Of a stretch of DNA of 64,000 nucleotides, positions 52,781-62,175 are shown piece by piece. Made by a program: the position numbers and the translations under genes. Within the stretch, counting starts at the first letter, position 1; the number at the start of each line of letters is the position of its first letter. Origin of the DNA: UBA4744 sp963723165 (GTDB lineage: Bacteria > Actinomycetota > Acidimicrobiia > Spongiisociales > UBA4744); NCBI GenBank assembly GCA_963723165.1, contig CAVRPP010000005.1:310001-374000 (forward strand), written 5' to 3'. The notes below the pieces were generated by a model, which did no database searches, had not been told where the DNA came from, and was given only the letters and a program-made list of their open reading frames with translations.

Positions 52781-53368
52781 ATGAAGGTAGCAACTTCGAT
52801 GGCCACAACGAGAGGATCAAGCGTGGTGGGTACCGGCGAGGCCGAGTTTCGTAGCCTCTACAACCGGCATTACGACGCCATCCACTCGTATTTTCTTCGT
52901 CGCACCGGGCCGGTGAACGCCCAGGATCTAACCGCTGAAGTGTTTGTGGTTGCCTGGCGACGCATCGACGACGTCCCCCGGGGTGAAGAGACTTTGCTGT
53001 GGTTGTACGGCGTGGCCGCCAATGTGGCGGCCCATCAACGGCGCACAGTCGCCCGAAAGGCCCGGCTAGAAACCCGGCTGTGGTCGGTTCAATCCAATGG
53101 GACCGAGGAACCGGAACCACAGGTGGTACGTCGGGCCGAATACGACCGGGTGCTGGCTGCGACGGCCCGGCTGCGGCCCGCCGACCAGGAGATCCTGCGG
53201 TTGGCGGCCTGGGAGGAGCTACCTCACGATCAGATATCCCGTCTGTTGGGATGTTCGGTGGCGGCCGTGGATCAGCGGCTCCACCGCGCCAGGAACCGCC
53301 TGGCCAAGGAGTACCGGAAGGTTCGCTCCCCGGGACATCCCCAGACAGAGGAAGGCGGTAGGCGATGA
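52781..53368 (+). CDS. ECF RNA polymerase sigma factor
   Basis: A 195-residue sigma-70-family factor. Region sigma2: EFRSLYNRHYDAIHSYFLRR and DLTAEVFVVAWRRIDDVP (about 22-66). Region sigma4: LRPADQEILRLAAWEELPHD and LGCSVAAVDQRLHRARNRLA (about 132-175). It overlaps the next gene (ATGA), which codes for its probable membrane partner. AAAGG lies before ATG 52781. Signal and targets unknown. Confidence 0.92.
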   Translation: MKVATSMATTRGSSVVGTGEAEFRSLYNRHYDAIHSYFLRRTGPVNAQDLTAEVFVVAWRRIDDVPRGEETLLWLYGVAANVAAHQRRTVARKARLETRLWSVQSNGTEEPEPQVVRRAEYDRVLAATARLRPADQEILRLAAWEELPHDQISRLLGCSVAAVDQRLHRARNRLAKEYRKVRSPGHPQTEEGGRR

Positions 53369-54435
53369 GCGATACCGATCGGATCTACCGGCTGTTTGCT
53401 GAAGCCAATCCGGCCCCGGCAGACGCGCCACCCTTGACCGAGCGCCCTGATGCCGACGTCATCCTCCGAGAGCCAAGGAAACCCATCATGTTGACCAAAG
53501 AACCAAGAACCATTCAGCCAGACCCCGCTACCCCGAGAATCAGGGGATGGAGGGGACCGGCGATCGCCCTCGCCACGTTCGTGGCGGTCGCCCTACTCGG
53601 TGTTGCCGCCTTGTTGGTAGTCAACAACAACCAAGCGGATATGGCCGACGACACCACTCTGCCGCAGGTCACGACCACCGTCCCGTCGGTGACGACCACC
53701 CTGCCGCCCATTGTGGCGCCCGGTGTTGTGTCGGTTCCCGACTTGACCGGGATGACCCTGGCCGACGCTCGGGCACTGTTGACCGAGGATGGCCTCGAAG
53801 TAGTGGCATTGCCCGAGGAAATCGACTCGGCCATCGTCGTGGCCCAAGAGCCGGCTCCGGGAGTCGAAGTCGAGGAAGGGGCGGTCATCACCGTTGACGT
53901 GCAAGTCGTCCCCACGTGCAATCCGCCCGATCCCCTCGCCCCCGGCATCGGACAAGTAACCATCACCGTGTTCTACGAGTGCGGCAACGACACCGTCACT
54001 CCCACACCAGGGGTCGGGGTTGCCCGGCTCGTTCCCGAACAAGGCGGCGAAGCGATCGATCGTATCGAGTGGACGCTTCGATCGATGGTGGCCGGCCCAA
54101 CCGACGACGAGCGAGCCGTCGGCATCGTATCGGTATTTGACGCGACAACCGCCGAGGCTTTGGACAGTGTGACGCTGACCGATGGCCGGCTGGTGGTCGA
54201 CTTCAACGACGCCATCATCATCAACAACATGGGCACGGCCACCGGGATGGTTCAGTTCAATGCTGACCTGCACCGCAACGTGTTCCAGCATCCTGAGGTG
54301 GACAGTGTCGAGTTCCACCTCAACGGTGACTGCCAAGCGTGGTCGGCACTCTTCGAGGACGACGGCTGCCGGGTGAAAACCCGCACCAATTGGGACCAGG
54401 ATCTCGCCAAGTGGGCCGACGCCCTCAACGGATAG
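53365..54435 (+). CDS. Membrane partner of the ECF sigma factor with PASTA and GerMN domains
   Basis: A 356-residue single-pass protein. Residues 1-65 are cytosolic, a site where an anti-sigma domain is expected but not recognisable. One helix follows (AIALATFVAVALLGVAALLV). Outside lie a Thr/Pro linker, one PASTA unit at about 125-190 (VPDLTGMTLADARALLTEDG and a closing GAVITVDVQVV) and a GerMN domain at about 205-335 (LRSMVAGPTDDERAVG; LVVDFNDAIIINN; VDSVEFHLNGDC). PASTA units bind peptidoglycan fragments in kinases such as PknB. The same GerMN type is at 43056-44100. Confidence 0.85.
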   Translation: MSDTDRIYRLFAEANPAPADAPPLTERPDADVILREPRKPIMLTKEPRTIQPDPATPRIRGWRGPAIALATFVAVALLGVAALLVVNNNQADMADDTTLPQVTTTVPSVTTTLPPIVAPGVVSVPDLTGMTLADARALLTEDGLEVVALPEEIDSAIVVAQEPAPGVEVEEGAVITVDVQVVPTCNPPDPLAPGIGQVTITVFYECGNDTVTPTPGVGVARLVPEQGGEAIDRIEWTLRSMVAGPTDDERAVGIVSVFDATTAEALDSVTLTDGRLVVDFNDAIIINNMGTATGMVQFNADLHRNVFQHPEVDSVEFHLNGDCQAWSALFEDDGCRVKTRTNWDQDLAKWADALNG

Positions 54436-54441
54436 AAGCGC

Positions 54442-54480
54442 GGACGCCTGCGTCCACCCGCCAAGGGTGGGCGCAGGTCC
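54442..54480 (+). terminator. Strong terminator-like hairpin after the sigma operon
   Basis: CCTGCGTCCACCC-GCCAA-GGGTGGGCGCAGG (54447-54477) pairs over 13 bases with one G-U. GGA and TCC can extend it on both sides. It follows the stop of the PASTA-GerMN gene by a few bases and comes before the small gene at 54540. Confidence 0.7.
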
Positions 54481-54539
54481 CCCTCCCCAATGTCCACTGC
54501 TACCCCACACGTTCGGTGTCATCAACCAGAGGAGTAATC

Positions 54540-54713
54540 ATGTCATTGAGTCTCATCTTCCTGCTGCTGGGAGCCGCTTTCTTGGCCGGCGGGTCCATCT
54601 CACTCCGCGATAGCGATGCCGTCAGCGTCCGGGCCGTATCGGCGGCCGCCCTGGCCACCGGAGCTCTCATGTTCCTCATCGGCCTGGTCAACGCCATGTC
54701 CGGAACCATGTAA
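54540..54713 (+). CDS. Small two-helix membrane protein
   Basis: A 57-residue protein. ATG 54540 has AGAGGAG before it. Two hydrophobic segments (LSLIFLLLGAAFLAGGSISL and a second ending LMFLIGLVNAM) joined by a short charged loop (RDSDAVSVR). No known family. Convergent with the regulator gene at 54726. Confidence 0.65.
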   Translation: MSLSLIFLLLGAAFLAGGSISLRDSDAVSVRAVSAAALATGALMFLIGLVNAMSGTM

Positions 54714-54725
54714 TCAGGTCGGTCG

Positions 54726-55019
54726 CTACTTCTTCGTCAGGACTCGTAGCAAGGCCCCAACGGCAAGATGGTCTTCGAGGGGATGCCGCAGGTTCAACTC
54801 AGTGTGCACCTCGTAGTGATTCCGCCGACCGACTCGATCGTGAGTTACGTATCCGGTCTCCTCGAGTTCGGCAACGATGCGCTGCACCGCCCGTTCGGTG
54901 ATGCCCACTTTTTCGGCCACCTCCCGCAACCGAATATCGGGATTCTCGGCGATGCACAACAAGACGTGGGCGTGGTTGGTGAGAAAGGTCCACCCGGAAG
55001 TATCCATCTGTCTCATCAT
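54726..55019 (-). CDS. MarR-like winged-helix regulator
   Basis: A 97-residue protein. The helix-turn-helix (LREVAEKVGITERAVQRIVA at about 31-50) and wing (LEETGYVTHDRVGRRNHYEV) are clear. No ligand domain beyond this. It sits about 40 bases upstream of the universal stress protein gene on the same strand and could regulate it or the Mrp operon, which is inference. Confidence 0.82.
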   Translation of the reverse strand: MMRQMDTSGWTFLTNHAHVLLCIAENPDIRLREVAEKVGITERAVQRIVAELEETGYVTHDRVGRRNHYEVHTELNLRHPLEDHLAVGALLRVLTKK

Positions 55020-55056
55020 ACGTCCTCCAAAACAGGAATCAGTTTGCAGGTGAGAA

Positions 55057-55986
55057 TCACGGCAGCGACACCGGGGTCGTGAACCCGTTCGGTTTGACGG
55101 CCAGCACGCTCGTGTCGAGCGAGCCGAGGACCTTCTCCGCAGTGTTGCCGATCAGCATTCCGGCAACGCCACTTCGCGCCAGTGTGCCCATGACCACTAC
55201 GTCGGGATTGATGGAGGTAGCCAGCTCGGTGATCACAGGAAACGGATCACCCTTGGAAAGGTGTATCGACACATCTTCAGCGGGTATTCCGGTGTCGGCC
55301 AAGAGCTTCTCGACTGCCGTACGCGCAGTGACCCATGCGTCTTCCACGAGTCGGTCGACCTCACCGACCGGCAAGCTAACCCGCCCGTTGCGTAGCAGCG
55401 TTTCACCGCGAAGGCCCCAGGCGTGAACAAGATGGAATCTGCCGCCCTGAAGTGCGGCCAGCGATGATCCCAATTCGATGATCTTGCGATCCAACTGGGA
55501 GGGCTCGACCTCCTCAAACGGTCCGACCGCCGCCAGCACATCTCCGGTTCCGGTATCCGCCGACCGGTACACCCATACGGGGACAGGACACTTCCTCAGC
55601 AAGTGCATGGTGTTGGACGCCCGCCACAAACCCGGGACGCCCGGTTCCTGATCCGGCGGCATCATCACGAGGTCATGCTCGAAGGCAATCGTGCGCCGGA
55701 CGACTTCGAGGAACAGCGTGCCGGTCGACACGACGATCTCCGCCTCGACCGAAAACCCGGCGGCGAGTTCCGCCAACTCGTTGCTTCTGGCCTGCTCAAC
55801 CATCCGGCGCAGATCGTCGGTCGAGTAGTCGGCCGATCGGCGTTTGGTGATGCCTATCGGCGGTACGGCATCGAACACGGTTATCCGGGCGCCGTTGCGC
55901 TTGGCCAACCGTTCGGCCGCCTTCATGGTCTCGGTTGTCTCGACCCCCGGTGGACAGACCACCAGGATGTTTTCGAACCGCTTCAT
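55057..55986 (-). CDS. Tandem universal stress protein (UspA family)
   Basis: A 309-residue protein of two UspA domains. The first (about 1-145) starts MKRFENILVVCPPGVETTET, the second begins near VLAAVGPFEEVEPSQLDRKI. The second domain has VVMGTLARSGVAGMLIGNTA, which fits the ATP-binding G-x2-G-x9-G(S/T) site. Such proteins respond to stress or energy limitation. ATG 55986 has AGAGGAAGACG before it. It is divergent from the Mrp operon across an AT-rich region. Confidence 0.9.
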   Translation of the reverse strand: MKRFENILVVCPPGVETTETMKAAERLAKRNGARITVFDAVPPIGITKRRSADYSTDDLRRMVEQARSNELAELAAGFSVEAEIVVSTGTLFLEVVRRTIAFEHDLVMMPPDQEPGVPGLWRASNTMHLLRKCPVPVWVYRSADTGTGDVLAAVGPFEEVEPSQLDRKIIELGSSLAALQGGRFHLVHAWGLRGETLLRNGRVSLPVGEVDRLVEDAWVTARTAVEKLLADTGIPAEDVSIHLSKGDPFPVITELATSINPDVVVMGTLARSGVAGMLIGNTAEKVLGSLDTSVLAVKPNGFTTPVSLP

Positions 55987-56163
55987 GATCGTCTTCCTCT
56001 CGATCCTCATATATACGTAATCAAAAACACGTTTTGCTTTTCTTACATTATGGTATCGTACGCTTCCTAATTCGTATATTTCAAGTCAGGTTTTAAGAAA
56101 CGTGTTTTCAAAGACAGGTAAATGGCGGGATCTCGCGAGATCCCTGAGCCCGCGGGAGAACCG
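55987..56163. promoter_or_regulatory. AT-rich divergent promoter region (usp / mrp)
   Basis: By far the most AT-rich stretch of the window. It contains an 11-base inverted repeat, AAAACACGTTT (56024-56034) and AAACGTGTTTT (56098-56108), about 63 bases apart. A second imperfect inverted pair, ATATACGTAAT (56011-56021) and ATTCGTATAT (56070-56079), lies inside. Such spacing suits a regulator that binds both sides or loops the DNA. I do not see one clear -35/-10 pair for either gene. Confidence 0.55.
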
Positions 56164-58459
56164 ATGTCTCTGATCGGAATCCTCATCGCGCACGTCGTCG
56201 GAGCGCTCGCCCTGGCACTCGTGCCGGGGTCGTGGCGACGTACCGGCGCGGCAATCGCGGCCGGGTTGATGGCCTCCACTCTGCTGTGGGGGCTGATACG
56301 GGCCGGCACGGTGCTCGACGGGCAGACCATCACCGAGACCCTGCGCTGGATTCCTTCCCTCGACGTTGGGCTCTCGATGAGGATCGATCCGCTGGCTGTG
56401 ATCTTCATCGTCCTGATCGCCGGGATCGGCCTCGCCATCGTCGGCTTCGGTGCCTCCTACATGCGGAACAAGTCCCAGCCGAACCGGTTCCTGGCTCTGC
56501 TCGTTCTGTTCGCCGGGTCGATGATCGGCCTGGCGGCGGCCGACAACGTCTTCGGGCTGTTCGTGTTCTGGGAGCTGACGACCATCACTTCCTATCTGCT
56601 CATCGGCTTCGACGACGAGAAAGCCGGCGCCCGCGCCGCCGCCTTCCAGGCGATCCTGACCACCGGTCTCGGCGGCCTCGTGCTGCTCGGCGGCCTGGTA
56701 CTCCTCACTCAGGCCGCCGGAACTGCCTCTCTGATCGAGATCGTGAGCACCCCCCCGACCGGGACCCAGTCGACGGTTGCACTGGTACTGGTCCTGATCG
56801 GCGCCTTCACGAAATCGGCCCAGGTGCCCTTCCATTTCTGGCTGCCGGGAGCCATGGCCGCCCCCACTCCGGCCAGCGCCTACCTGCACTCGGCAACGAT
56901 GGTCAAGGCCGGCATCCTGATATTGCTTCGCCTTGCGCCCGGGTTCTCCGAGGCGGCGCTGTGGACTCCGGTCGTCGTATCGGTGGGGCTGGCCACCATG
57001 GCCCTGGGAGCCTGGCGAGCTCTCCGCCAAACCGATCTCAAGCTGCTCCTGGCCTACGGAACGGTGAGCCAGCTCGGGTTCATGACCGCTCTCACGGGAT
57101 TCGGGACCCCCGGACTCCTCCATGCCGCCGTTGCGATTCTGATCGGGCATGCCCTCTTCAAGTCTGCCCTCTTCCTGACGGTCGGGGCCGTCGATGCGAT
57201 CGGCGGCACCCGCGATCTCCGTCAGCTGTCGGGGGTCGGGCGTCGCAATCCCCTCCTCGCCCTCGCCGGTGGCATGGCCGCCGCCTCGATGGCGGGGATG
57301 GCTCCCCTGCTCGGGTTCGTCACCAAAGAGGCCGCCTTCGCCGCCCTGATCGAGGAGCGGGCCTGGCTGCCGCTGCTCGTCATCGCCGTGGCCTCGGCGG
57401 CGACGGTCGCCTATTCGATCCGTTTCTGGTGGGGAGCCTTCGGTGGCAAGGCCGACCCCACCGTGGCCCAAGCAAGAGACGCAAAGTGGTGGCGTCCCGG
57501 TGATGGTTTGTGGGTGCCACCGCTGAGCCTGGCGGCTCTCGGCTTGGCGCTCGGACTGGCGCCGGGAGCGGCCGACCGGTTCGTTTCCGCCGTTTCGCCG
57601 GGCGCCAAGCTGGTGTTGTGGCCCGGCTGGAAGCCGGCTTTGGCCGTCTCTGCCGTCGTCCTGGTGGTCGGTGCGGTCATGCACGTCTTCCGTGAGCCGA
57701 TCGGCCGAATGCAGAGCAGCTTCAGTCGAAGGCTTCCCGCCGGGGCTTCCGGTGAGGCGGCCTACCGGGGTTCGGTTTCGTTGCTCAATCTCGCCGCCGA
57801 CCGGACGACCGGCCTGATTCAGCACGGTTCGTTACCGCTGTATCTGGCGGTGATCCTCCTCGCCACCGTCGGGGCGCCGGCCGCAGCCTTCCTGGTGTTG
57901 GGCGGTGACTTCGCCGTCGCGAACATGCAAACCTCGCCCGCCGAAATCGGCCTGGCGTTCTTGACTCATTGCTCCTGCCGCAGCCCTCCTGGGCGTCCGG
58001 CAGCGCATGGCGGCGGTCCTGCTGCTCGGAGCAGTCGGCTACTCCATGGCGGGCCTGTTCGTCCTGTACGGCGCCCCCGACCTGGCGCTGACGCTGCTCC
58101 TGGTCGAGACGGTCGTCGTGGCCATCTTTGCCCTGGTCCTCGCCCGGCTCCCCCGACGATTCGAGCAACGCAACCGTCCGATTCGTCGAGTCGTGCGGGC
58201 TACGGTCGCGCTTGCCGTCGGAAGCTTCGTCACGGTTGCCGCCCTGCTCGCCGGCGCAGCACGCCCCGAAGGCCCCATCCCGTCCGATGCCTACGCCGAT
58301 CTGGCCCCGACCGCCGGAGGGACCAACGTTGTCAACGTCATCCTCACCGACTTCCGGGCGCTCGACACACTCGGCGAGATCACCGTCATCGCCACGGCGG
58401 CCATCGGTGTCGCCGCCCTCGTTTCGGGCCTGCGCGGCCGCCCGCGGGAGACAACGTGA
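56164..58459 (+). CDS. mrpA: Mrp Na+/H+ antiporter subunit A (one-base frameshift)
   Basis: The large ND5-like subunit. About 20 helices; FVFWELTTITSYLLIGFDDE at about 138-157 and FHFWLPGAMAAPTPASAYLH at about 223-242 are the proton-channel signatures. Near 57962-57970 one base is extra. Without it the gene goes on through GVRQRMAAVLLLGAVGYSMA and the MrpB-like tail (TDFRALDTLGEITVIATAAI) to a TGA at 58459, giving 764 residues. ATG 56164 follows GGGAGAACC. The stop overlaps mrpB (GTGA). Confidence 0.9.
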
Positions 58460-58893
58460 ACATTCGCCCTTCCCTTCTGGTCCAAACCGGTTCCCGCACG
58501 ATCGTGCCGACCATCGTGGTGGTGTCGCTGTTCCTGCTGGTGGTCGGTCACGATGCCCCGGGAGGGGGCTTCGTGGGCGGTCTCCTGGCAGGTGCCGCTC
58601 TCCTGGTGGTGTTCCTGACGGGCGGCCAACCGGCCGTTGCGTCGCTTCTCAGGGTGCCGCCCCGCTCGCTGCTGGGACTCGGCATTGCCGTGTCGGTCGC
58701 CACTGCCGCACTGGGGATGGTCTTCGGCTCGTCGTTCTTCGATGCCGGCAAGCTCACGCTCGACCTGTGGCTGTTGGGAAAGATCTCGGTGAGCTCCACC
58801 TTGGTCTTCGACATCGGCGTCTACCTCGTCGTGGTGGGATTGATCGGCACCGTGCTTGCCGAACTTGGGGACCCGGAGAGGGAGGACGCATGA
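58456..58893 (+). CDS. mrpB: Mrp antiporter subunit B
   Basis: A 145-residue membrane protein, GTG start overlapping the mrpA stop. Four helices: IVPTIVVVSLFLLVVGHDAP, GGLLAGAALLVVFLTG, LGLGIAVSVATAALGMVF and VFDIGVYLVVVGLIGTVLAE. The GHDAPGGGFVGG motif is typical of MnhB/MrpB. The stop overlaps mrpC (ATGA). Confidence 0.92.
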   Translation: MNIRPSLLVQTGSRTIVPTIVVVSLFLLVVGHDAPGGGFVGGLLAGAALLVVFLTGGQPAVASLLRVPPRSLLGLGIAVSVATAALGMVFGSSFFDAGKLTLDLWLLGKISVSSTLVFDIGVYLVVVGLIGTVLAELGDPEREDA

Positions 58894-59254
58894 GCCCGGT
58901 TCTCGCTCTGACCGCCGGCGCCCTGTTCGCGGCCGGTACCTACCTGATCATGCAGCGAATACTCACCCGCATCATCATCGGGCTCGGCCTGCATCAGCCA
59001 CGGCGCCAACCTGCTTCTCCTCGGTTCCGGCGGGGCGCCCGGCGCCGCTCCGATCCTCGACGGCGGCGATCAGGTGCTGTCCGACCCGCTGCCGCAGGCG
59101 CTCGTCTTGACCGCTTTGGTCATCACGTTCGGCGTCACGGCCTTCCTGTTGGCACTGGCCTACCGGAGCCAGGTACTGACCCGTTCCGATGCGGTCGAAG
59201 ACGACCTGGAGGATCGTCGCATTTCCGCGGCTCACGGGAGGGAAGTGCGCATGA
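58890..59254 (+). CDS. mrpC: Mrp antiporter subunit C (NuoK-like; two one-base errors)
   Basis: NuoK-like subunit. It starts MSPVLALTAGALFAAGTYLI. After RIIIGLGL one extra base at 58990-58992 hides SHGANLLLLGSGGAPGAAP, which is in the next frame and continues with LVLTALVITFGVTAFLLALA. No stop follows before the mrpD start. A second removed base between about 59160 and 59245 would give exactly 121 codons ending in an ATGA overlap with mrpD. As written, C runs into D. Confidence 0.82.
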
Positions 59255-60722
59255 ACGTCTTGATCGTCCTTCTCCTGGTGATCCCGCTGGGAGCCGTGGC
59301 GCTCACGCTGCTGGTACGGAGCCTGGTGTTCCAGCGTTTGGTTTCGCTGGCCGCCTCGGCCGCGACGTTGATCATCAGTCTGATCGTCCTGGGAAACGTC
59401 GATGCGGACGGAACCGCCGTGTTGTACGTTGGCGGCTGGGACGCCTCGGTTGGAATCACGCTGGTCGCCGATCGTTTCGCGGCTCTCATGCTGAGCGTTT
59501 CGGCGGCTGCGTTGTTGGGGGTGCTGGCCTTCGCAGTGGGCCAGCGCGACAACGATCAGGCCTTCCCTGCCTTTCACGCCGTCTATCAGACCCTTGCCGC
59601 CGGGTGTGGTGCTGGCCTTCCTCACCGGCGACCTTTTCACCCTGTTCGTGGCATTCGAGATCATGCTCACCGCCAGCTATGTCCTGATCACTCACCGTGC
59701 CGGCGCCAAGCAAGTGCGAGCAACGATCACCTACGTTGTCGTTGGCCTGGTGGCCTCGGCGCTGTTTCTGGTCGCCATCGGCCTGTTGTATGCCGCCACC
59801 GGGACCGTCAACCTGGCCGGCCTGGCGGACAGGCTCGACACGATCGATCCGGCCTTGCGCGTCGGGTCTCGGGTGGCTCTTGTTCATGGTGTTCGGGATC
59901 AAAGCGGCCATCTTTCCGCTCTTCTTCTGGCTGCCCGACTCGTACCCGACGGCGGTGACCCCGGTGACGGCCATCTTCGCCGGGCTGCTCACCAAGGTCG
60001 GTGTCTACGCCATCATTCGCACCCAGACGCTGCTGTTCCCCGGCGGTGAACCCTCGACGCCGATACTGGTCATTGCCGGCCTGACCATGGTGATCGGCGT
60101 GCTCGGAGCCATCGCCCAGGGAGACATCAAGCGCATCCTGTCGTTCCATATCATCAGCCAAATCGGATACATGATCATGGGCCTCGGCTTCTTCACCGTC
60201 GCCGGAATCGCGGCGGCGATCGTGTTCATCGTCCACCAGGTCGTGGTGAAGACGGTGATGTTTCTGGTCGGGGGTCTTGTTGAGACGGCCTCCGGGACGG
60301 GCCGGTTGAAAGACGTCTCCGGCGTTCTGCACCGCTTCCCCATCATCGCCTTTCTGTTCCTCCCGGCCGCCTTCAGCCTGGCAGGGCTTCCCCCGTTCTC
60401 GGGTTTCGTCGGCAAGCTTGCCTTGATTCAGGCCGGGTTCGACGCCGGGCGGTGGATCGTGGTGGGTGTCTCGTTGTTTGCCAGCCTTCTGACCCTCTTC
60501 TCGATGACCAAGATCTGGTCCGGAGCGTTCTGGGGAACACCAACCGCGAATCTGGTACGCACTCCGGCCCGCACCATGCTGATGGCCACCGGAGGGCTGG
60601 TGGCGTTGAGTCTGGCGATCGGGCTGGCCGGACAACCCCTGCTGGAGATCGCCACCCGGGCAGCCGGAGATCTCCTCGGCCGGGAGGCCTATGGCGCCGC
60701 AGTATTCGGAGGTGCCACATGA
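59251..60722 (+). CDS. mrpD: Mrp antiporter subunit D (two one-base insertions)
   Basis: ND4-like proton-channel subunit. ATG 59251 has GGGAGGGAAG before it. Extra bases at 59602-59604 (GCCGCCGGGTGTG) and 59864-59866 (GTCGGGTCTCGG) split it. Removing both gives 489 residues with FLTGDLFTLFVAFEIMLTAS, MVFGIKAAIFPLFFWLPDSY (the Lys-helix and HFWLP-like loop) and SFHIISQIGYMIMGLGFFTV. The stop overlaps mrpF (ATGA). Confidence 0.88.
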
Positions 60723-60982
60723 TCGCCGCCACCAATGTCGCCTTTGTGCTGTTCGGGTTGGGGGCCGTTCTGACCGTTTACCGGCTGAGCCGCGGGCCGA
60801 GTCTGGCTGATCGCATGGTGGCACTCGACACGCTGCTGTTCATCGGGGCGGCGGCCCTCGGCACCTTCGTCGTCCGAACCGGAGAAACGGCCTTTGTCCC
60901 GGTAATCGTGGTCGTCGCCCTCGTGGCGTTCATCGGCACACTGGTCGTGGCCCGCGCCATGGAGAACGAGGGGCAGCCATGA
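60719..60982 (+). CDS. mrpF: Mrp antiporter subunit F
   Basis: An 87-residue protein with three helices. The signature is VYRLSRGPSLADRMVALDTL at about 20-39, typical of MrpF/PhaF. It overlaps both neighbours by four bases. In this operon subunit E is not between D and F, as is usual, but fused to G downstream. Confidence 0.92.
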   Translation: MIAATNVAFVLFGLGAVLTVYRLSRGPSLADRMVALDTLLFIGAAALGTFVVRTGETAFVPVIVVVALVAFIGTLVVARAMENEGQP

Positions 60983-61830
60983 TCGATGTCCTGGCGGCCG
61001 CAGCGGTGGTGATCAGCGGGGTGTTGGCGGCACTGGCCGGGTTGGCTCTGCTTCGATTTCCCGATGCGGTCACCCGGCTGCACGCTTCTGCCAAATCGGC
61101 CACCATCGGGCTGATCGCAGCAACCCTGGCCGCTGCCATAGAGGTCGATACGATCGGGGCCGGAGTCCTGCTGATCCTGGTCGCCGCTTTGCTGTTTCTG
61201 TCCGCACCGATCGCCAGCAGCCTCCTGGCGCGGGCGGCCTATCACGATTCCGAGACCGAGCTCTTTCTGCCCGGCCGCAACGATCTGGCGGAGGCCCCCC
61301 TCACCGCTCGTCCGGCCTCACCAGACGAGCGTCCCGGCCGGGCGAGCCTGCTGATCGGATGGTTGTTCATCGTATGGATCGCGCTGTTTGCGTCCCCTTC
61401 TGCCGGAGTCTTGATCGGAGCCCTGGCGGTCGGTATCGGCGTGTCGCTGGCTTTGCCCGGATTCCGCCCCCGGTGGCCCCTTGGGATCTTCAGGCCCATT
61501 GCAATGCTGCGGTTCTTCGCCGTTCTCATCCGGTCTCTGGTACTGGCCAATATCACCGTCGCCCGCGCCGTGATCGATCGGCGGCCTTTGCAGCCTGCCA
61601 TCGTGCGGATTCCGCTTCGAGTCACTACCCCCACCGAAACCACACTGCTGGCCAATGCGGTCACGTTCACGCCCGGCTCTATCGCTATGGAGCTGTCCGG
61701 TCGCGACCTCTTCGTTCACGTGCTCGACTTGCGTGATGAGGCCTCTCTGCGGGCCGAAATCGATCGGCTCGAGACCAGCATCATTGCCGCCTTCGGAACC
61801 CGCCGGGAGCGGTCGACGCTGAACTCGTAG
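60979..61830 (+). CDS. Fused Mrp antiporter subunits G and E
   Basis: A 283-residue protein. Residues 1-115 are MrpG: two or three helices and LLRFPDAVTRLHASAKSATI. Residues 124-283 are MrpE: LLIGWLFIVWIALFASPSAG, LGIFRPIAMLRFFAVLIRSL, AIVRIPLRVTTPTETTLLAN, TFTPGSIAMELSGRDLFVHV. A short hydrophilic linker (EAPLTARPASPDERPGR) joins them without any stop or internal start. Separate G and E genes are the norm. Since other frameshifts occur here, a fusion caused by error cannot be fully excluded, but the frame is clean throughout. Confidence 0.85.
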   Translation: MIDVLAAAAVVISGVLAALAGLALLRFPDAVTRLHASAKSATIGLIAATLAAAIEVDTIGAGVLLILVAALLFLSAPIASSLLARAAYHDSETELFLPGRNDLAEAPLTARPASPDERPGRASLLIGWLFIVWIALFASPSAGVLIGALAVGIGVSLALPGFRPRWPLGIFRPIAMLRFFAVLIRSLVLANITVARAVIDRRPLQPAIVRIPLRVTTPTETTLLANAVTFTPGSIAMELSGRDLFVHVLDLRDEASLRAEIDRLETSIIAAFGTRRERSTLNS

Positions 61831-62175
61831 AGAGATGGGATCCGCCCGGACCCGCCAACCGAAGATCCCCTGGTGGTCGCTACCCAGACGGCGGGCTGCA
61901 TCGAGTCGGTTGCCGATGCGTTGCAAGCCCCTGACGACGACCCTGACATCACCGCCGATGCGTTCTGCAGTGACGTGGCCCACCTCGACCGGTTGTTGCG
62001 CCGAATCCAGGCCATCGACGATATTCCGAACGACACGACCGGGTGATTCAGGATCGATGGGCGAGAGCCGCTCTGTGACCCCCGGTTTCTTGCTAAATAG
62101 TAAGAGGCCGCGAAATCCACCACTGTCGATCGGTGGGGGGCGTCGTACGTTGTCCGGTATGAGGGAACCAAACCA
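61831..62175. other. Intergenic region after mrp operon with possible small ORF
   Basis: About 345 bases. GTG 61873 to TGA 62046 would code 57 residues, VVATQTAGCIESVADALQAP followed by an acidic helix (LDRLLRRIQAIDDI), in the same frame as the preceding gene after its TAG. It looks codon-biased but lacks a ribosome site. It could be a small gene or a readthrough-type remnant. No RNA gene seen. Confidence 0.3.

Noticed and set aside
56086..57825. 579-codon open frame on the minus strand
   Set aside because: Low-complexity Gln/Gly/Glu/Arg composition opposite mrpA; a typical antisense artefact of high-GC coding DNA.
56164..60722. Programmed ribosomal frameshifting in mrp genes
   Set aside because: The shift sites have no slippery heptamer or shared structure, and five shifts in one operon are implausible; sequence error fits better.
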